From Clostridia bacterium (GTDB lineage Bacteria; Bacillota; Clostridia; Oscillospirales; CAG-272): a stretch of DNA of 56,938 nucleotides. Under the pieces are notes generated by a model, which saw only the letters and a list, made by a program, of their open reading frames with translations, had not been told where the DNA came from and made no database searches. The position numbers and the translations under genes were made by a program. The number at the start of each line of letters is the position of its first letter. The first letter of the stretch is position 1. Below are positions 8,748-17,115 of this stretch, piece by piece. The stretch is taken from the NCBI GenBank assembly GCA_017451915.1, contig JAFTNJ010000017.1, positions 1 through 56,938 of the forward strand, read 5' to 3'.

Positions 8748-9608
8748 TTGGATTACAAAGAGAAACGCGTACACGGAGAGGAGGGCCTGCCGGTCTCCAT
8801 GTATCCCCTGACCCCTCAAAGCCTTCGCTACCACATGAACTGTCATTGGCATACCGAGCACGAGATCATCTACGTGCGGAGCGGACGCCTGGAGCTGAAG
8901 CTGGGGCTGGGCGACGAGCTTTTGACCCTGGAGCGCGGCGAGGTCGCCGTTGTTCAGGGGGGGACGTTGCATTCCGCCGTGCCCTACGATTGCAACTATA
9001 TTTGCTTTGTGCTGGACGCCTCGCGGATGCTTCGCCCCGACGATGCCTGTGCCGAGGCCATGTATTGCTTTGATAAGGGCAAGTGGCGGATCCATCCCCG
9101 TCCGGAAAAGCAGATGCCTCGGTTTGCCGCGCTCTGTGAGCAATTGTACCGGGTGTTGATCCGTCGGGAGGAGGGCTACGCCTTCCTGGCCAAGGGATAT
9201 GTTTTGGAGTTCTTTGGTCTCTTGCTGCAATACCGTCTCTACGAGCGCACCGTTTCCCATTCCGAGCTGGAGGAAAAGCACGCGGGAAGGATGCGGGTGG
9301 TGCTGGATTTCATTCAGCAAAATTACAATCGGGAGATCGAGCTCTCGGAGCTGGCGCGTCTTTCCAATATGAGTCCCAACTATTTTTGCCGTTATTTCCG
9401 ACGCTTGACGGGGCAGACCCCCATAGACTATTTGATCACCTATCGGTTGGAGTCCTCCTGCTACGCCCTGCGGACCACCGACTTGACCGTGACCGACATC
9501 GCCTTTGGATGTGGCTTCAACGATGTAAGCCACTATGTTAAAATGTTCCGGAAGATGTATGGCATGACCCCTAAGAGTTATCGTCTGATCCAGGGATCCG
9601 ACGCATAA
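8748..9608 (+). CDS. AraC-family regulator, probable fucose-pathway activator
   Basis: A 286-residue AraC-family transcription factor with an N-terminal cupin sensor (HWHTEHEIIYVRSGRLEL, then a VVQGGTLHSAVP segment) and a C-terminal double helix-turn-helix from about residue 180 (ELARLSNMSPNYFCRYFRRLTGQTPIDYL and DIAFGCGFNDVSHYVKMFRKMYGMTP are split over the two helices). The start is TTG at 8748 because GGAG lies seven bases upstream and no in-frame ATG exists near it; an earlier in-frame TTG at 8706 lacks a ribosome site. Divergent placement next to fucI suggests that it senses fucose or a related sugar; the ligand is inferred from context only. Confidence 0.88.
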   Translation: MDYKEKRVHGEEGLPVSMYPLTPQSLRYHMNCHWHTEHEIIYVRSGRLELKLGLGDELLTLERGEVAVVQGGTLHSAVPYDCNYICFVLDASRMLRPDDACAEAMYCFDKGKWRIHPRPEKQMPRFAALCEQLYRVLIRREEGYAFLAKGYVLEFFGLLLQYRLYERTVSHSELEEKHAGRMRVVLDFIQQNYNREIELSELARLSNMSPNYFCRYFRRLTGQTPIDYLITYRLESSCYALRTTDLTVTDIAFGCGFNDVSHYVKMFRKMYGMTPKSYRLIQGSDA

Positions 9609-9651
9609 AAATAACCGCCGCGGCAGTACAACTGCCGCGGCGGTTATTTTT
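9607..9651. terminator. Bidirectional terminator, 21-bp stem
   Basis: A perfect 21-bp stem (9607-9627 with 9631-9651) with a three-base loop ACA lies between the convergent araC-type and cardiolipin synthase genes. The A/T tracts at the stem ends provide a U-run on either strand. Confidence 0.9.
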
Positions 9652-11184
9652 TTACATCAGGGGCGCAAACAGGCGTGCAATGCTCTGCCACAGACGCTTC
9701 AGCGGTCCTGCCTTGCAGTCCTCCGGAGTGATCTCTCGGCACTGCTCCAGGGTGCTGAAAAAGTCCTTTTTGATCTCCTCTATGGCGGGGGTCAGATAGA
9801 GGCAAACGCCGCATTCAAAGTGTAGGTACAAGCTGCGAAAATCCAGATTTACCGTTCCCACCGTGGCCATGGTATCGTCGGAGAGAAAGAGCTTGGCGTG
9901 CAAAAAGCCCTTTTCAAATTCGTACACCCGTACTCCGGCCTTCAGCAGATCCTTATAGTAGGATCGGGTGGTAAAGTGGACCGGCTTTTTATCGGGAATT
10001 CCGGGGGTGACGATGCGCACGTCAACGCCGCTTGCCGCGGCTCGCTTGAGGGCCGAGAGCATACTGTCATCCACCATAAAATAGGGCGTGGTGATATACA
10101 AATACTCCTTGGCGTGCTCGATCATCTGCATATAAACGTACTCACCCACCGTCTCACCGTCGATGGGGCTGTCGGAGTAGGGCTGAACCCAACCTCCGCC
10201 CTTGGTATAGAGGGAGGGAAGAGGGGCGTAATCGGCGTAGGCCTCCTCCTTTTTGGAAAGCAATCCCCAGATCTGCAGGAACATGACCGTAAAGCTCCAG
10301 GCACCCTCGCCCTGCAGGCGAATGGCCGAGTCCTTCCAAAGCCCAAAGCGGATCTTCTCCCCAATGTATTCGTCGGCCAGATTGACTCCGCCGGTGTAGG
10401 CGATCCTGCCGTCAATCACCGCGATCTTTCGGTGGTCGCGGTTGTTCTGCAGACTGGTCAGGAAGGGCTGGAAGCGATTGAATACCCGACATTGGATCCC
10501 ACGCTTTTCCAAGGATTTGGCGTAATTTGGAGGCAGGGTCAGGAAGCATCCCAGGTCATCGTAGACCACGCGCACGTCCACACCCTCCCGTGCCTTTTGC
10601 TCCAGAATCTCCAGGATCGCGTCCCACATACGGCCTCTTTCCATGATGAAAAATTCAAAAAAGATATAGTGCTTGGCGCTTTTCAGATCCTCCAGAAGCG
10701 GTGTGAGCATTTCCTTTCCCGATGAAAAATAGCAGGCCTCCGTATTTCGGTAAATAGGGAAGCCCGCAGTGTTTTGCAAGTAGGTTATAATCTTTTGATG
10801 GTCACGGAGCTTCCCACGGGCGTCACGCAGACGCTCCGGGGAGGCGGCATAGGCGCCTTTTGCCTTTTCTTCGATCTGTTTCAGCGTTTTTCGAAAGCCA
10901 ACGCTGGTGGTTTGAAAGTGGAAGATCCAATAAAAGGCGCCGCCAAACAGGGGGAACAGGAGGATCAGAAAAATCAGCGAGTTTTTAAAGGGCTTTTGAT
11001 CGGGACGCGTAAGCAGATGCAGGGCGGTGAGAATACTGATCACGTTGAGCAGTACCACCAGCCAATGCAGCCGAAAGCTGCGCATCAGCATCGCAATCAG
11101 AAACGCGATCTGCGCCAGGATCAAAAGAAGGATAAACATCCGACGGCTGACCAGTCGCCGAATTCCGTCAAAAAGTGATTTCAT
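9652..11184 (-). CDS. cls: Cardiolipin synthase
   Basis: A 510-residue phospholipase D-superfamily membrane enzyme that condenses two phosphatidylglycerol molecules into cardiolipin and glycerol. Hydrophobic segments occupy about 15-35, 38-58 and 68-90. Both HxKxxxxD motifs are intact: His251/Lys253/Asp258 (HRKIAVIDG) and His429/Lys431/Asp436 (HAKLFLSDD). The length fits clostridial Cls (about 480-520). It follows the calcium ATPase by 40 bases on the same strand with GGAGG before its ATG, so the two are probably cotranscribed. Confidence 0.93.
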   Translation of the reverse strand: MKSLFDGIRRLVSRRMFILLLILAQIAFLIAMLMRSFRLHWLVVLLNVISILTALHLLTRPDQKPFKNSLIFLILLFPLFGGAFYWIFHFQTTSVGFRKTLKQIEEKAKGAYAASPERLRDARGKLRDHQKIITYLQNTAGFPIYRNTEACYFSSGKEMLTPLLEDLKSAKHYIFFEFFIMERGRMWDAILEILEQKAREGVDVRVVYDDLGCFLTLPPNYAKSLEKRGIQCRVFNRFQPFLTSLQNNRDHRKIAVIDGRIAYTGGVNLADEYIGEKIRFGLWKDSAIRLQGEGAWSFTVMFLQIWGLLSKKEEAYADYAPLPSLYTKGGGWVQPYSDSPIDGETVGEYVYMQMIEHAKEYLYITTPYFMVDDSMLSALKRAAASGVDVRIVTPGIPDKKPVHFTTRSYYKDLLKAGVRVYEFEKGFLHAKLFLSDDTMATVGTVNLDFRSLYLHFECGVCLYLTPAIEEIKKDFFSTLEQCREITPEDCKAGPLKRLWQSIARLFAPLM

Positions 11185-11224
11185 GCGATCCTCCGTTCCG
11201 CGGTCTTGGGAAGCGACGTGCTTC

Positions 11225-13876
11225 TTATTTCTCGTGGTGATCGTGCTTGATCAAGCCCAAGGCCTTGCTGAGCTCCATCACAAGGAGGGGAACCATGAAC
11301 AGGCCAACGGCGATCGCGTAGAGATAGCCGGGCAGATATACCAGACCAAAGGCATCGTTTACGCCGGGAACAAACAGAATCAGAGCCGTCAGCACGAATG
11401 CCGCGAGAGCAGCCAGATTCAGGGTCTTATTCGAGAAGAAGCCGATCTTGAAGAGGGATCTTTCGGATCTCATGTTAAAGGATTGAACGATCTGGGACAT
11501 GGCAAGAACGATGAACGCCATGGTCTCGCCGTAGGATCTTGCCAATTCCACGGTAGCCGCACCGCTGAAGAAGCGGCCGATGGCAAAGGCGAGGAGAGTA
11601 AGACCGCCAAACATACAACCCTGAAGAACGATGCGCGCGCCAAAGCCGTTGGCAAAAATGCCTTCGTTTTTGGGCTTAGGCTTGCGTTCCATCACGTTGG
11701 ATTCTACCTTTTCCATACCAAGCGCAATGGCGGGCAGGGAGTCGGTCACCAGGTTGATCCAGAGCAACTGCATGGAGAGCAGGGGAGATTCCTTCCAAAG
11801 GAGCATTGCAAAGAATACGGTAAGAATTTCACCAATGTTGGTGCCCAGCAGGTAGCCAACCACCTTTTTGATGTTGGCGTAGATGCCGCGGCCTTCACGG
11901 ACGGCGTCTACGATGGTGGCAAAGTTGTCGTCGGTCAGGGTCATGTCGGAGGCACCCTTGGCCACGTCGGTGCCGGTGATACCCATGGCGCATCCAATGT
12001 CGGCAGCCTTGAGGGCGGGGGCGTCGTTTACGCCGTCACCCGTCATGGAGACCACCTGATCCTTGCGCTGCCATGCCTGTACGATGCGAATCTTGTTTTC
12101 GGGGGATACGCGGGCGTAAACCGAGATCTGCTCTACCTTGGCGTCCAGCTCTTCGTCGGACATTTCGTCCAGCTCGGCACCGGTAATGGCAAGGTCGCCG
12201 TCCTGCAGGATGCCCAGCTCGCGGGCGATGGCGGATGCGGTTACCACGTGGTCACCCGTGATCATCACAGCCTTGATGCCGGCCTTGCGGCAGATGGCAA
12301 CGGCGTCCTTTGCTTCGGGACGGGGCGGGTCGATCATGGCCACCAGGCCCACAAAGGTCAGGCCGGTTTCCAGGGTGTCGGTGGAGATTTCTTCGGGGAG
12401 TTCGTCGATATACTTGTAGCCAACGGCCAGAACGCGCAGAGCGTCGGAGCTCATGGCGTCGGTCATTTCCCGTGCCTTTTCGATGTTACCGGCAACGCAT
12501 CTCTTTGCCATAACGTCAAAGGCACCCTTGGTGATGACAACCAGCTTGCCGTCGATGCGGTTGACGGTGGACATCAGCTTACGGTCGGAGTCAAAGGGAA
12601 GCTCGGCTACGCGGGGGCACTCGGCGTTGAGGGTGTCCTTGGGCATACCGATCTTGTGAGCCGCAAGCACCAAAGCCGTTTCGGTGGGGTCACCGATATG
12701 GATCTCGCGGTTGTCCTCAAACTGGATCGAGCCGTCGCAGCAGAGGGAGGTCAGGCGGAGCAGCTCACGGGTCTTGTCGGAGACGCCTTGGCTTGCCTCA
12801 AACTTGTCGGAATCCTCGTTTCCGTCGCAATAGGTGCGAACCAGAGTCATACGGTTTTGGGTCAGCGTACCGGTTTTGTCGGAACAAATGACCGAAGCAC
12901 TACCCAGGGTCTCAACCGCGGGCAACCGGCGAATGATGGCGTTTTTGCTGACCATGCGCTGTACGCCGATGGAAAGAACGATGGTAACGATGGCGGGAAG
13001 GCCCTCGGGGATTGCCGAAACAGCCAACGAAACGGCGATCATAAAGACCTCAATTACGCCCATGCCGTCAAGCAGACCGATAACGAAGATCACGGCGCAG
13101 GCGGCCAGGGCAACGATGCCCAGATATTTACCCAGCTGAGCCAGCTTCTCCTGCAGGGGAGTCTTGGTCTCTTCGGAGCTTTCCAGCAGGTTTGCGATCT
13201 TACCCATTTCGGTGTTCATACCCGTGCCAACAACAATGGCAAGGGCGGTACCGTAGGTCACGTTGCAGCCCGAGAACACCATGTTGGAGCGGTCTCCCAA
13301 GGGAGCGTCCTCGGCAACCTCGGCCTTGGCGTCCTTTTCGCTGGGAACCGATTCACCCGTCAGGGCCGATTCCTCGCACTTGAGGCTGACCGAGCGGAGC
13401 AGGCGGGCGTCGGCAGGAATGCTGTCACCGGCTTCCAGGCGGATGATATCGCCGGGAACCAGGTCGGCGGCGTCAATGATTTGCTCCTGACCGTCGCGAA
13501 TGACGCGGCAGTGGGGAGAGGAAAGGCTTTGCAGAGCCTCCAGGGCATGCTCGGCTTTGCTTTCCTGTACAACGCCCATCACGGCATTGAGGATTACGAT
13601 GAGAACGATCAAGAGGGGCTCAAAGAGCTCGCTCCAGTTTTGCTCCGCGCAAACCACTACAAAGGAGATGGCCGCGGCGGCAAGCAGAATCAGGATCATT
13701 ACGTCCTTAAACTGCTCCAGGAATCGTTGCAGGGTGGTTTTCTTTTTCTTTTCGCGCAGACGGTTGGGGCCGTACTGAGTACGCAGCTCCTCCACCTGCT
13801 GGGTGGTCAGACCGGTCTCGGCGTTGCTGTTGTAATGCTTCAACACGTTTTCCGGCGCTTCAAAATGCTCAATCAC
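11225..13876 (-). CDS. P-type calcium-transporting ATPase, PIIA (SERCA/PMR1)-like
   Basis: An 883-residue Ca2+-exporting P-type ATPase. Motifs: N-terminal cation-ATPase segment, TGES (173-176), PEGLP (290-294), phosphorylation site DKTGTLT (Asp333), MTGDGVNDAPALK hinge, and the transport helix motif LWINLVTDSLPAIALGME typical of PIIA pumps. Ten transmembrane helices are expected and the hydrophobic segments fit. It is the first gene of a two-gene unit with cls and has its own consensus promoter at 13935-13963. With the PIIB-like pump at 1277-3961 the cell has two calcium exporter subtypes within 11 kb. Confidence 0.93.
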   Translation of the reverse strand: MIEHFEAPENVLKHYNSNAETGLTTQQVEELRTQYGPNRLREKKKKTTLQRFLEQFKDVMILILLAAAAISFVVVCAEQNWSELFEPLLIVLIVILNAVMGVVQESKAEHALEALQSLSSPHCRVIRDGQEQIIDAADLVPGDIIRLEAGDSIPADARLLRSVSLKCEESALTGESVPSEKDAKAEVAEDAPLGDRSNMVFSGCNVTYGTALAIVVGTGMNTEMGKIANLLESSEETKTPLQEKLAQLGKYLGIVALAACAVIFVIGLLDGMGVIEVFMIAVSLAVSAIPEGLPAIVTIVLSIGVQRMVSKNAIIRRLPAVETLGSASVICSDKTGTLTQNRMTLVRTYCDGNEDSDKFEASQGVSDKTRELLRLTSLCCDGSIQFEDNREIHIGDPTETALVLAAHKIGMPKDTLNAECPRVAELPFDSDRKLMSTVNRIDGKLVVITKGAFDVMAKRCVAGNIEKAREMTDAMSSDALRVLAVGYKYIDELPEEISTDTLETGLTFVGLVAMIDPPRPEAKDAVAICRKAGIKAVMITGDHVVTASAIARELGILQDGDLAITGAELDEMSDEELDAKVEQISVYARVSPENKIRIVQAWQRKDQVVSMTGDGVNDAPALKAADIGCAMGITGTDVAKGASDMTLTDDNFATIVDAVREGRGIYANIKKVVGYLLGTNIGEILTVFFAMLLWKESPLLSMQLLWINLVTDSLPAIALGMEKVESNVMERKPKPKNEGIFANGFGARIVLQGCMFGGLTLLAFAIGRFFSGAATVELARSYGETMAFIVLAMSQIVQSFNMRSERSLFKIGFFSNKTLNLAALAAFVLTALILFVPGVNDAFGLVYLPGYLYAIAVGLFMVPLLVMELSKALGLIKHDHHEK

Positions 13877-13934
13877 TTGTAAAAGTCCTCCTACTTTCTT
13901 CTGGATTTTTGGTTGTATTTAAAACGCTTTCCAA

Positions 13935-13963
13935 ATTATACAACAAAGTCACATGATTGTCAA
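13935..13963 (-). promoter_or_regulatory. Consensus SigA promoter of the calcium ATPase-cls unit
   Basis: On the minus strand: TTGACA (13958-13963), 17 bases, TATAAT (13935-13940). Every base of both hexamers matches the consensus. Confidence 0.88.
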
Positions 13964-14088
13964 TAGTTTTCACAAAAAATTCAATAATTTATTATTATCG
14001 GGAGGGGAGAAACCCGTGCGGTTGGAGAATAATATAAGGAAGAGTTCCTCCGTTGGCAATAAAAAAGCCGAAAGTCGATATATTTTCC

Positions 14089-14117
14089 TTGACATTTTTT
14101 CCCTTCTGTGATATAAT
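14089..14117 (+). promoter_or_regulatory. Consensus SigA promoter of the first aromatic operon
   Basis: TTGACA (14089-14094), 17 bases, TATAAT (14112-14117), preceded by TGA as an extended -10. Transcription should start near 14124, leaving a leader of about 160 bases before the acyl-CoA synthetase. The other 250 bases of the 13877-14284 gap show only the divergent ATPase promoter and AT-rich sequence. Confidence 0.88.
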
Positions 14118-14131
14118 TGGGCTATATATGG

Positions 14132-14153
14132 AGATGTGAACCGATTCACATCT
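14132..14153 (+). promoter_or_regulatory. Perfect inverted repeat at the start of the operon leader
   Basis: AGATGTGAA (14132-14140), loop CCGA, TTCACATCT (14145-14153) begins about eight bases after the predicted transcription start. It could be a repressor operator or a 5' stabilising RNA hairpin. No U-run follows, so it is not a terminator. Confidence 0.55.
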
Positions 14154-14183
14154 TTGTCCCTTTCCCATACGGATAGTATTGCC

Positions 14184-14288
14184 ATGAGAGGCGGAGGTTC
14201 ATTCTTTACGGAAGGTATCCTTATTTACGGTTTGCAGCATTGCTCCGTTTTTCTTTGGCCACAAACAAGAAAGGAAGAATTGTTATGA
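14184..14288 (+). CDS. Possible 34-codon leader ORF, translationally overlapping the next gene
   Basis: An ATG at 14184 opens a 34-codon frame in the leader that includes Phe-Phe, Tyr, Phe and Trp codons and stops with TGA at 14286-14288, overlapping the ATG of the acyl-CoA synthetase in the arrangement ATGA. No good Shine-Dalgarno site precedes it (only GGAT about ten bases upstream), and the following gene has its own GGAAG. It may be chance. It is recorded because this arrangement is typical of translational coupling and the operon makes aromatic amino acids. Confidence 0.22.
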   Translation: MRGGGSFFTEGILIYGLQHCSVFLWPQTRKEELL

Positions 14289-15985
14289 AAATGCCCCCTT
14301 TGAACAAGAGTTATTTGTACGTAAATTTCCGTGAGATGGTAGAGGATCTGGCTCTGCGTCACGGTGAGCGGATTGCGTATTCCTTCCGCATCAATCCCAA
14401 GGACGAGGAGATCCAAACGATCAGCTTCCAACAGCTGGCCGAGGACGTCCGTTGCCTGGGTACCGCCCTGTTGGAAAAGGGCGTTAAGAACGGAAACACC
14501 GCCCTGATCGGTAAGATGTCCTACGGATGGGTCTGCTCCTACCTGGCTCTGCTTTCCGTGGGTGCCGTAGTCAGCCCCCTGGATCCCGATTGGACCGTGG
14601 AGGAGCTGTCCGAAACCGTGCGCTTTGCCGAGTGTAAAACGTTGATCGCTTCCTCGGATCTGATCGCCTCCAAGGGAGAGGAGATCTGCCGGACGGCGGG
14701 GATCAAAACGGTGCTCTCCACCGATCTTGGCGAGGAGGAGAACGCTCTGCCCGCTCTGATCGCCCGCGGTGCGGCGGCAAGAGAGAATGGCGACGTTTCC
14801 TTTGAGGAGGCGCGGATCTCTCCCGACGAAACCGCCCTTCTGGTGTTCACCTCGGGTACCACGGGCAAGGGCAAGGGTGTTATGCTGACCCAGACCGCCA
14901 TTCTTTCCAACATCTACGCCGGCCTCCAGCTGATCTCGGTAGGAGATCGAAGCATCAGCGTGCTTCCTCCTCACCACACCTTTGGCTCCACCATTAATCT
15001 CCTTGGAAATCTTTACGTTGGCTCCAACGTATATATTACCTCGGGAATTAAATATTTGCTCCAGGAAATGAAGGAGCATCAGCCCACCCATCTGGTATTG
15101 GTTCCCCTGTTTTTGGAGAGCTTTTACCGCAAGATCATGGATACGTTGCGCAAGAGCAAAAAGGAAAAATTCCTTGGCCGCATGATCCGGGTGAGCAACG
15201 CGGCACGCAAAACCGGTATCGACCTGCGCACCCAGCTCTTTGCGGTGGTTCGCAACGCCTTTGGCGGACGCTTGAACACCATCGTTTGCGGCGGCGCGCC
15301 CATCAACCAGAAGATCGTGGATTTCTTCCAGTCGGTGGGTATTACCGTAATCAACGGCTACGGCATTACCGAGTGTGCGCCGCTGATTGCCGCTAACCGA
15401 AACAACGGAACCCAGAACGGGCGTTGCGGCTTGCCCATTTCCATTACCACGGTCAAGATCAAGGACCCCGATGAGAACGGCGAGGGAGAAATCTGCGTCA
15501 AGGGTGTCCACGTTATGCAGGGATACTATAAGGATCCCGAGGCAACGGAGGCGGCCTTTGATAAGGACGGCTATTTCCTGACCGGAGACTACGGACGCTT
15601 CGACGAAAACGGTTACCTCTATATTACGGGACGGTTGAAGAATCTGATCATTCTTTCCAACGGCAAAAACGTGTACCCCGAGGAGATCGAGCTTTCTCTG
15701 GCTTCGCGGATCCCCGGCCTTACCGACGTGGTGGTCTACGAGGGACAGAGCAAGCGGGGACAGGAGCACAACGCCGTAGTGGCCGAGCTCTTCCTGGATG
15801 CGGCTTACCTTGCCAAGGAAAAGATCGAGGATCCCCGGGAGTACTGCCGCGGCTTTATTAATGAATACAACAAGACCGCGGTGCCTTATAAGAAGATCGG
15901 ACTGTTCAAGATTCGTGACGAGGAATTTCCGAAAAACACATTGAGAAAGATCGTGCGCTTTAAGATTGATAAGACCATCGACTAA
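14285..15985 (+). CDS. AMP-forming acyl-CoA synthetase
   Basis: A 566-residue ANL-superfamily ligase that activates a carboxylic acid as acyl-AMP and then acyl-CoA. Motifs: the ATP-binding loop FTSGTTGKGKGVMLT (about 196-210), GYGITECAPL, the hinge segment LTGDYGRFDENGYLYITGR and a C-terminal Lys region before KNTLRKIVRFK. The overall pattern is closest to long-chain acyl-CoA ligases, but substrate cannot be read. It heads the operon with pheA-aroA-tyrA-DAHP synthase: pheA starts 22 bases after its stop and there is no terminator between them. An aryl acid substrate (arylacetate salvage) is a possible reason for the linkage; ordinary fatty-acid activation is equally possible. The ATG at 14285 follows GGAAG and is preferred over an upstream in-frame start at 14240. 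Confidence 0.85.
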   Translation: MKMPPLNKSYLYVNFREMVEDLALRHGERIAYSFRINPKDEEIQTISFQQLAEDVRCLGTALLEKGVKNGNTALIGKMSYGWVCSYLALLSVGAVVSPLDPDWTVEELSETVRFAECKTLIASSDLIASKGEEICRTAGIKTVLSTDLGEEENALPALIARGAAARENGDVSFEEARISPDETALLVFTSGTTGKGKGVMLTQTAILSNIYAGLQLISVGDRSISVLPPHHTFGSTINLLGNLYVGSNVYITSGIKYLLQEMKEHQPTHLVLVPLFLESFYRKIMDTLRKSKKEKFLGRMIRVSNAARKTGIDLRTQLFAVVRNAFGGRLNTIVCGGAPINQKIVDFFQSVGITVINGYGITECAPLIAANRNNGTQNGRCGLPISITTVKIKDPDENGEGEICVKGVHVMQGYYKDPEATEAAFDKDGYFLTGDYGRFDENGYLYITGRLKNLIILSNGKNVYPEEIELSLASRIPGLTDVVVYEGQSKRGQEHNAVVAELFLDAAYLAKEKIEDPREYCRGFINEYNKTAVPYKKIGLFKIRDEEFPKNTLRKIVRFKIDKTID

Positions 15986-16007
15986 AGACCGCGCGAAGGA
16001 GCGCCCC

Positions 16008-17105
16008 ATGAAGGACTACGAATTAGACAAAGCAAGAGAGGAGATCGACGCCTGTGATGCGGCAATGGCAGAGCTGTTCTGCCGCCGCATGGAGGCGGTC
16101 AAGGTGATCTCCGAATACAAAAAACGGCAGGGCCTGCCCGTGAATGAAACCGATCGGGAGGAGGCTCTGGTGGCGCAAAATGCCCTGCGTATTGCGGACG
16201 ATTCCATTCGTCCCTATTACGTTGGCTTTTTACGGGACACGATGAAAGCGGCTCGCCTGTACCAAAGCCGACAGATGCAGGGGATGCGAGTTGCATTTTC
16301 GGGGATCGAGGGGGCTTTTGCCTCGATTGCGGCGGGAAAGATCTTTCCCAGTGCCGAGCGGATCCCCTACAACGATTTTTCCGCAGCCTACCGTGCCGTG
16401 GAGCAGGGCGACTGTGACGTCGCCGTTCTGCCCATCGAAAACAGTACCGCTGGAGAGGTAGGGCAGGTGACCGACCTGATGTTCTCCGGCGGGCTCTTTG
16501 TTACCGGCATTTACGATTTTTCCATCCATCACCACCTGCTGGGCACCCCCGAGGCTACGGTGGAGGGGATTCGGGAGGTCATCAGCCATCCCCAGGCCCT
16601 GGCCCAATGCGAGGAGTACATTCGGGAGCATTCCTTCTCCCAGATCCAAGCAGGGAATACTGCCATGGCGGCAAAACAGGTGGCCGATCGTATGGATCCC
16701 TCCGTGGCCGCCATTGCCAGTGCCGAGACCGCGGAGCTTTACGGCCTGAAGGTTCTGGCGCGGAACATCAACGAAACGGATATCAATACCACGCGCTTTG
16801 CCGTCTTTGCCCGTGCTCCCCTCACCGTGGGAGACGCGGCGGGAAAGCACTCCATTCTGCTTTTTACCGTGCGTCACGAGGCGGGTTTTTTGGCCCAGGC
16901 CATCAACGTGATCGGTGAATACGGCTATAATATGCGATGCTTGCGGAGCCGTCCCATGAAGTCCCTTCTTTGGCAATACTATTTCTACGTAGAGCTGGAG
17001 GGCGATCTGACCGGGGAGAACGGACAGCGGATGCTGGAGGCCCTGAAGCCTTACTGCGAGCGCTTAAAAATGCTGGGATGCTTTCAGTATCCCACGGAAC
17101 TGTGA
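16008..17105 (+). CDS. pheA: Bifunctional chorismate mutase/prephenate dehydratase
   Basis: A 365-residue fusion. Residues 1-88 form an AroQ-type chorismate mutase helix bundle with the expected basic and acidic residues (Arg10, Arg26-27, Lys38-39, Arg50). Residues 93-270 are prephenate dehydratase with the catalytic TRF motif at 262-264, and about 277-365 form an ACT regulatory domain with SRP at the position of the ESRP phenylalanine-binding motif. It converts chorismate to prephenate and then phenylpyruvate. A GGAG site precedes the ATG. The mutase domain is a clear paralogue of the one fused to AroB at 50008. Phe feedback inhibition is likely but the GALV motif is altered (GFLA). Confidence 0.95.
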   Translation: MKDYELDKAREEIDACDAAMAELFCRRMEAVKVISEYKKRQGLPVNETDREEALVAQNALRIADDSIRPYYVGFLRDTMKAARLYQSRQMQGMRVAFSGIEGAFASIAAGKIFPSAERIPYNDFSAAYRAVEQGDCDVAVLPIENSTAGEVGQVTDLMFSGGLFVTGIYDFSIHHHLLGTPEATVEGIREVISHPQALAQCEEYIREHSFSQIQAGNTAMAAKQVADRMDPSVAAIASAETAELYGLKVLARNINETDINTTRFAVFARAPLTVGDAAGKHSILLFTVRHEAGFLAQAINVIGEYGYNMRCLRSRPMKSLLWQYYFYVELEGDLTGENGQRMLEALKPYCERLKMLGCFQYPTEL

Positions 17106-17115
17106 GGGATAAGCG

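Noticed and set aside
14225-16009. A 594-codon minus-strand frame opposite the acyl-CoA synthetase
   Set aside because: It has no motif or ribosome site and runs through the promoter-proximal leader of a clearly expressed operon.
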